A stretch of 64,000 bases of DNA from the NCBI GenBank assembly GCA_041653935.1, contig JBAZEO010000001.1:1142512-1206511 (forward strand). The letters run 5' to 3'. Shown in pieces: positions 57,053 through 64,000 of this stretch. The DNA comes from JAYEHL01 sp041653935 (lineage in GTDB: Bacteria; Chloroflexota; Dehalococcoidia; E44-bin15). The position numbers and the translations under genes were made by a program. The notes beneath the pieces were generated by a model that was given only the letters and a program-made list of their open reading frames with translations, did not search any database and was not told where the DNA came from. The number at the start of each line of letters is the position of its first letter. The stretch's first letter is position 1.

Positions 57053-57620
57053 TGAAGTAGAGATAGTTGTTCTCAAGGAAGGCAGATCCGGGTTCTTGGG
57101 GATTGGTGGGGTAGGAGCGACAGTCAGGGTGTTCCGCCGTCAGGCTGATGAGACGGTAAGGGAAGCGGTTTCAGTAGCGAAAGAGATTCTTGAAAAGTTG
57201 CTTTCGCTGATGGATATTGAAGCGGTGGTTGAGGAACAAAAACCCAGTGAAAGCGGCCACGCACAGTTCAACCTAGATCTTAAAGGTGATGACCTTGGTG
57301 TATTGATAGGGCGGAGGGGTCAGACCTTAGCGTCATTGCAGTATCTACTCTACCTCATGGCAGGCCATCGGTTGAAGGTTCATGTGCCATTAACTATCGA
57401 TGTAGAGGGATATCTGGAAAGGCGTAACGAATCTCTGCAGAGTTTGGCTTTGCGCATGGCGGAGCGGGTAATCACCACAGGGCAGATAGCGGTAATGGAG
57501 CCCATGCCGCCAAGGGAACGCAGGATCATCCATCTGGCTTTGAAGGACTTTAAAGGGGTTGTCACCCAGAGCGTAGGCGAAGGTGAATATCGTAAGGTAA
57601 CGATTGTTCCTCACAAGTAA
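56973..57620 (+). CDS. jag: Jag/KhpB RNA-binding protein (Jag-N, KH, R3H)
   Basis: 215 residues from ATG 56973 with GGAGGGG upstream. Jag_N domain (LEELGASRDEVEIVVLKEGR then SGFLGIGG), KH domain with the loop LIGRRGQTLASLQYLLYL, and R3H domain with PPRERRIIHLALKDFKGVVT and SVGEGEYRKVTIVP. Relatives bind RNA together with KhpA and influence cell shape and division. It starts inside the yidC coding region (80-base overlap) and is the last gene of the rpmH-jag series. Confidence 0.93.
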   Translation: MDSLEKSAKTVDEAIELALEELGASRDEVEIVVLKEGRSGFLGIGGVGATVRVFRRQADETVREAVSVAKEILEKLLSLMDIEAVVEEQKPSESGHAQFNLDLKGDDLGVLIGRRGQTLASLQYLLYLMAGHRLKVHVPLTIDVEGYLERRNESLQSLALRMAERVITTGQIAVMEPMPPRERRIIHLALKDFKGVVTQSVGEGEYRKVTIVPHK

Positions 57621-57664
57621 AACAGCTATTGATTTTGTATTTCGTGATATTATAATCTATACCT

Positions 57665-57931
57665 GTAAAAGCGAAGACGGAGAAGAGTAAGGGGATTACG
57701 GCGCCCAGCGAATCTGGTACGGTGCGAGCAGATGCGGCGGTTCCTCTGAAGATCGCTCCCGAGCTGCCAACCGAACGCGAACTTATCGCCAGTAGAGTTG
57801 GACGGTCTCGTCAGCCGTTATAGATGACGAAGGCATAGGATGTGTGCCTTTTATGAGGGCCTCGATAATGGTCGGGGAATCAGGGTGGTACCGCGGGCTT
57901 TAAGCTCGTCCCTTGGGGACGGGCTTTTGTG
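57665..57931 (+). ncRNA. T-box leader with terminator, upstream of ileS
   Basis: The hallmark AGGGTGGTACCGCG lies at 57882-57895, followed by GGGCTTTAAGCTCGTCCC, then TTGG, GGGACGGGCTTTTGTG, a strong terminator. About 210 bases upstream fold into stem-loops beginning AAGCGAAGACGGAGAAGAG. The T-box would bind uncharged tRNA-Ile and let transcription into ileS continue. Candidate ATC specifier triplets occur near 57711 and 57752, but I could not choose between them. Confidence 0.9.
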
Positions 57932-57971
57932 TTTTCTGGGGGCGTTCGTGGCGAATGGGTCGCAGGATGGG

Positions 57972-58080
57972 CGGGCACAGCACGCTGTGCCCCTACGCGG
58001 GGACGTTTTTGTTGTAGGGGCAAGGCCTTATGTCTGTCCGTTCATGGGCGACCACGAGGGTCGCCCCTACGTATGTCGAC
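57972..58080. repeat. Repeat type R4, two units between the T-box and ileS
   Basis: GGGCACAGCACGCTGTGCCC then CTACGCGGGG, and TAGGGGCAAGGCC ... GGGCGACCACGAGGGTCGCC then CCTACGTATGTCGAC. Both are palindromes of the GTAGGGGC family. They sit inside the transcribed leader of ileS, so they would be part of the mRNA. Confidence 0.7.
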
Positions 58081-58104
58081 ATAGAGTCGAGAAGAGAGTT
58101 GCAT

Positions 58105-61158
<3,054 letters not shown>

Positions 61159-61160
61159 TT

Positions 61161-61200
61161 CAACGGACATCCTTCCTTGGAAGGACCGTGCCCCTACGTT
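61161..61200. repeat. Repeat type R4
   Basis: CAACGGACATCCTTCCTTGG then AAGGACCGTGCCCCTACGTT, a short palindrome matching the arms of 15590-15655. It lies between the convergent ileS and htrA-like genes. Confidence 0.7.
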
Positions 61201-61226
61201 TATATCGATACGGCGAGACTTTGTGA

Positions 61227-62297
61227 TTAATGCGGCTTTTCGATCAGTGTGACAGAAACTATCAGCAGGCTGCTGCCCCTGTAAAATTTAATCTGGACTG
61301 TATCGCCTACACTGTGGTTCCGGATAGCGAGTATAACATCTTCCGCGGTCTCTACTTCGATATCATCAAATACGGTAATTACATCCCCCGGCCTGAGCCC
61401 GGCATCGGATGCCGGCGTCCCCGGATTCATATAATAGATCATAGCGCCCTTATCGACCCTCAAGTCATAACTTCTGACGATTGTCGGCGTGACCGTCACC
61501 AGCGATACTCCCATGTATGGCCGTGAAATGTAACCTTTTGTGATGAGTTCATCTACAATCGGGAGCGCGCTATTGGCGCTGATAGCGAAACCCACACCGG
61601 AGACCTCATTCGACGATATTTTAGCAGTATTAATGCCTATAACTTCTCCATCGAGATTAATGAGCGGGCCGCCGCTGTTGCCGGGGTTGATGGCGGCATC
61701 GGTCTGGATCAAGTTGTATAAGGTAGTCTCGCTGTCTACCTCTATGGTGCGCCCCATGGCGCTGACCACGCCCACCGTAACAGTGGGGCCGCCCTCAAGC
61801 GCAAGCGCGTTGCCGATAGCCACGACCCAGTCGCCGACCCTGAGCGCGCTCGAATTGCCGAACGAGGCCGTCGGCAGGTCGCTGCCAGCGATCTTTATCA
61901 CGGCGAGGTCGGTGGAAGGGTCTGTTCCGACGAGCGTCGCGTCGAAGGATCTCCCATCGGTGAGGCTGACTGTGATGCTGTTGGCATCCTCAACCACGTG
62001 ATTATTAGTGATGATGTATCCTTCTGTATCGATGATCACGCCCGAGCCGGCCGCTTCGGAGGGCACTGCCTGCATGAACCAGTTATAGGAGACTGTTCCT
62101 ACAACGATAGAGACCACCGCCGGGTTTACCTGGTCCACAACCTCGGTTATGGATGGCAGGTTGTAATCCTCGGGCGAAGTGGTGGCCGAGGAGGTAGGGG
62201 TTGGAATGGATGTGGAAGGTGTGCTGGAGGTACAGCCTATGATAGCTATCGATAGTACGATCAGTGTTGCGGCGAACGCAGTTTTTATCTTAGACAT
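61227..62297 (-). CDS. HtrA/DegP-type serine protease lipoprotein (S1C family)
   Basis: 356 residues. Lipoprotein signal (MSKIKTAFAATLIVLSIAII then GC), then a Ser/Thr/Pro linker. Trypsin-like domain with the complete triad: His in ITNNHVVEDA, Asp in STDLAVIKI and Ser in INPGNSGGPLINL. The C-terminal PDZ domain starts near residue 265 (RPYMGVSLVTVTP, PASDAGLRPGDVITVFDD). It would degrade or refold damaged proteins outside the membrane. It is separated from trpB by a terminator, so it has its own transcript. Confidence 0.93.
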   Translation of the reverse strand: MSKIKTAFAATLIVLSIAIIGCTSSTPSTSIPTPTSSATTSPEDYNLPSITEVVDQVNPAVVSIVVGTVSYNWFMQAVPSEAAGSGVIIDTEGYIITNNHVVEDANSITVSLTDGRSFDATLVGTDPSTDLAVIKIAGSDLPTASFGNSSALRVGDWVVAIGNALALEGGPTVTVGVVSAMGRTIEVDSETTLYNLIQTDAAINPGNSGGPLINLDGEVIGINTAKISSNEVSGVGFAISANSALPIVDELITKGYISRPYMGVSLVTVTPTIVRSYDLRVDKGAMIYYMNPGTPASDAGLRPGDVITVFDDIEVETAEDVILAIRNHSVGDTVQIKFYRGSSLLIVSVTLIEKPH

Positions 62298-62360
62298 TCT
62301 GAATAGCCCTCGTTTTTCTGTGATGGGGATATTATAGCATGGGTTTGGTAAACAAAAAGT

Positions 62361-62392
62361 AAAGCCGCCCCCTCGCGGGAGCGGCTAAACGT
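62361..62392 (-). terminator. Terminator after trpB
   Basis: Minus strand AGCCGCTCCCGCGAGGGGGC then GGCTTTACTTTTTG. It ends the trpB transcript before the htrA-like gene. Confidence 0.85.
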
Positions 62393-62413
62393 TCGTTCTA
62401 TATGATTGAAAGG

Positions 62414-63769
62414 CTAGCCGACTTTCGGCAGTTCCGCCAATGCCTTCTTAATCTCCGCATCGGATGGCTCGGTGTCCTCCAGTTTGCCCGCGAAGTACTT
62501 CTCGTAGGAACCGAGGTCGAAATGGCCGTGTCCGCTGTTGTTGAACACTATGACCTTGGACTGGCCGGACTCTTTGCACTTGAGCGCCTCGTCCATGGCG
62601 GCGCGGATGGCATGCCCAGCCTCCGGCGCGGGGATATGCCCCTCGGCCCGTGCGAAGCTGACAGCAGCCTCGAAGCAGGCCTTCTGCTTCAGCGCTATGG
62701 CCTCTATGAGCTTGAGGTCGTACAGGTGGCACACGATGGGTGACATGCCGTGGTAGCGCAGGCCGCCGGCGTGGATCGGGGCCGGAATGAAGCTGTGGCC
62801 CAGCGTGAACATCTTTATGAGAGGCGTGGTGCAGGCCGTGTCGCCGAAGTCGTATTTGTAAAGCCCGCGTGTCAGGCTCGGGCATGCCTTGGGCTCAACG
62901 GCGATGATGCGGGTCTTCTTACCCTTTGTAATCTTGTCGCGCACCATCGGCATGACGAACCCGCCGAAGTTGGAACCGCCGCCGACGCATGCGATGGCGA
63001 TATCGGGGTATTCGCCGAGCTTCTCGAACTGTTTCATCGTTTCCAGCCCTATGATGGTCTGGTGCAGCAGCACATGATTTAAAACACTTCCCAGCGAATA
63101 CTTGGTGTCATCATGTTGCGCGGCGATCTCAACCGCCTCGCTTATCGCTATGCCCAGCGAGCCGGGCGAGTTGGGGTCTTTGGCCAGGATGTCGCGTCCG
63201 GCCTTGGTCTCCTTGCTGGGGCTCGGCACGCACTTGGCACCCCAGACCTCCATCATCATTCTGCGATATGGTTTCTGGTCATAGCTGATGCGCACCATGA
63301 AGACCTTGCATTCGAGTCCATAGAGGTTGCACGCGAATGAGAGCGCGCTGCCCCACTGGCCAGCGCCGGTCTCCGTTGTTATCTTCTTGACGCCTTCCTT
63401 CTTGCAGTAGTAGGCCTGGGCTACGGCGGTGTTGGGTTTGTGGCTGCCGGCGGGGCTCACGCCTTCCCATTTGTAATATATCTTGGCGGGGGTGTCCAGC
63501 GCCTTCTCCCAGCGCCGTGCGCGCACGAGGGGCGTGGGGCGCCAAATCTTGTATACGTCCTGCACCTCTTCCGGGATGTCTATCCAGCGCTCCTGGCTGA
63601 CCTCCTGCTTTATAAGCTCCATGGGGAAGAGAGGAGCCAGGTCCTGCGGCCCTATTGGTTTGCCTGTGCCCGGGTGCAGCACCGGCGGCAGCGGCTTGGG
63701 TAAATCCGCCTGTATGTTGTACCACTGCTGTGGCATCTCTTTCTCTGTCAATTGGATCTTGATATCCAT
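62414..63769 (-). CDS. trpB: TrpB2-type tryptophan synthase beta-like protein
   Basis: 451 residues, start ATG 63769 with AAGGGAGGGAG upstream. PLP enzyme that condenses indole and serine into tryptophan. The PLP Lys is in PAGSHKPNTAVAQAYY (near residue 112), the Glu/Gly loop is TETGAGQWGSAL, and the phosphate site is CVGGGSNFGGFV. The N-terminal extension, the length and RPTPLVRARRWE mark the TrpB2 branch rather than TrpB1. No trpA is next to it; TrpB2 often works without stable contact with TrpA, salvaging free indole. Confidence 0.92.
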   Translation of the reverse strand: MDIKIQLTEKEMPQQWYNIQADLPKPLPPVLHPGTGKPIGPQDLAPLFPMELIKQEVSQERWIDIPEEVQDVYKIWRPTPLVRARRWEKALDTPAKIYYKWEGVSPAGSHKPNTAVAQAYYCKKEGVKKITTETGAGQWGSALSFACNLYGLECKVFMVRISYDQKPYRRMMMEVWGAKCVPSPSKETKAGRDILAKDPNSPGSLGIAISEAVEIAAQHDDTKYSLGSVLNHVLLHQTIIGLETMKQFEKLGEYPDIAIACVGGGSNFGGFVMPMVRDKITKGKKTRIIAVEPKACPSLTRGLYKYDFGDTACTTPLIKMFTLGHSFIPAPIHAGGLRYHGMSPIVCHLYDLKLIEAIALKQKACFEAAVSFARAEGHIPAPEAGHAIRAAMDEALKCKESGQSKVIVFNNSGHGHFDLGSYEKYFAGKLEDTEPSDAEIKKALAELPKVG

Positions 63770-63883
63770 GCTCCCTCCCTTTCTGCGTTACGAGTATGCG
63801 ATTTGAAAATACAGTGAAAGCTTATAATAAACGGCGCTTTTAGTCAATAATCGTCGCATGTAAGGCGATAGCGGATAAAAAGG

Positions 63884-63912
63884 AAGCCCCCCGGTTAAGG
63901 GGGGCTTTGTTA
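63884..63912. terminator. Strong hairpin near the right edge
   Basis: AGCCCCCCGGTTAAGGGGGG then CTTTGTT. The minus strand has CCTTTTTAT after the stem, so it most likely ends a minus-strand gene lying beyond the window. The remaining 63913-64000 shows no gene. Confidence 0.7.
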
Positions 63913-64000
63913 ACACTGCCTACCGGCATGTAATCATAACTTACGGGTTCAAGTTTAGGGTTGTGGAATAAAGTACTTGGGTTTGCGTACTTTTGAAGTT

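Noticed and set aside
58030..58104. 25-residue N-terminal extension of IleRS
   Set aside because: It would translate the R4 palindrome. IleRS proteins start near MFEPV, where a ribosome site is found.

Overview
The window looks like a stretch of a bacterial chromosome near its replication origin, probably from an anaerobic member of the Chloroflexota (Dehalococcoidia-like). This placement is an inference. It rests on the gene mix: many acyl-CoA dehydrogenases, an electron-transfer flavoprotein with a ferredoxin domain, HMG-CoA-synthase-like/DUF35 fusions, a T-box before ileS, and G/C-rich palindromic repeats in most large gaps. A dnaA-gyrB-rpmH-rnpA-yidD-yidC-jag neighbourhood marks an oriC region. 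No rRNA, tRNA, CRISPR array or transposase was recognised.

Layout. 1-1100: minus-strand yceD-rpmF-fabD (fabD cut by the window edge) with a consensus promoter. 1137-5934: a citrate/homocitrate-synthase-like enzyme, then acyl-CoA dehydrogenase, etfB, a 58-residue Cys protein, ferredoxin-etfA and a 34-residue zinc-ribbon peptide. 5975-8849: trmO, a COG2231 glycosylase, and convergent flippase-like and rsmG genes. 8850-12106: repeats, then HMG-CoA-synthase-like/DUF35 plus thiolase (first copy). 12215-16163: a secreted beta-helix protein behind a leader hairpin, and a MaoC-type hydratase. 16253-20685: an A/T-rich four-gene cassette (class III cyclase-like protein, Hsp90/MORC-type ATPase, B12-type radical SAM enzyme, EVE/PUA-like protein). 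20785-25225: a remnant of an aminotransferase 3' end, a P-type ATPase and the intact aminotransferase. 25377-33581: repeats, the second HMG-CoA-synthase-like/DUF35-thiolase pair, then two tandem large+small acyl-CoA dehydrogenase pairs. 33600-43861: repeats, a HIT protein, a giant 11-PAS/GAF/GGDEF/HD-GYP sensor, and divergently a c-di-GMP-I riboswitch ahead of an exported clostripain-like protease; then a ferredoxin-nitroreductase and a nuclease-like orphan. 43980-57620: gyrB, a TPR membrane protein, pyrE-nadD-obg, the oriC candidate, dnaA, fmt, dut, rplY, rpmH-rnpA-yidD, a beta-propeller lipoprotein, yidC and jag. 57660-63769: the T-box and ileS, an HtrA-type protease and trpB2.

How the genes fit together. 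The carbon-metabolism genes read as an anaerobic acyl-CoA degradation toolkit: dehydrogenases feed an ETF that may bifurcate electrons to ferredoxin, MaoC hydrates, and thiolases held in DUF35-containing complexes cleave. Both HMG-CoA-synthase-like proteins lack the Cys, Glu and His of true HMG-CoA synthase, so they are more likely scaffolds than synthases.

The best candidates for something undescribed are the four-gene cassette at 16336-20685, the twin pseudo-HMG-CoA-synthase/thiolase operons, and the c-di-GMP circuit at 34300-41962. All functional statements come from reading motifs by eye. No database search was run.
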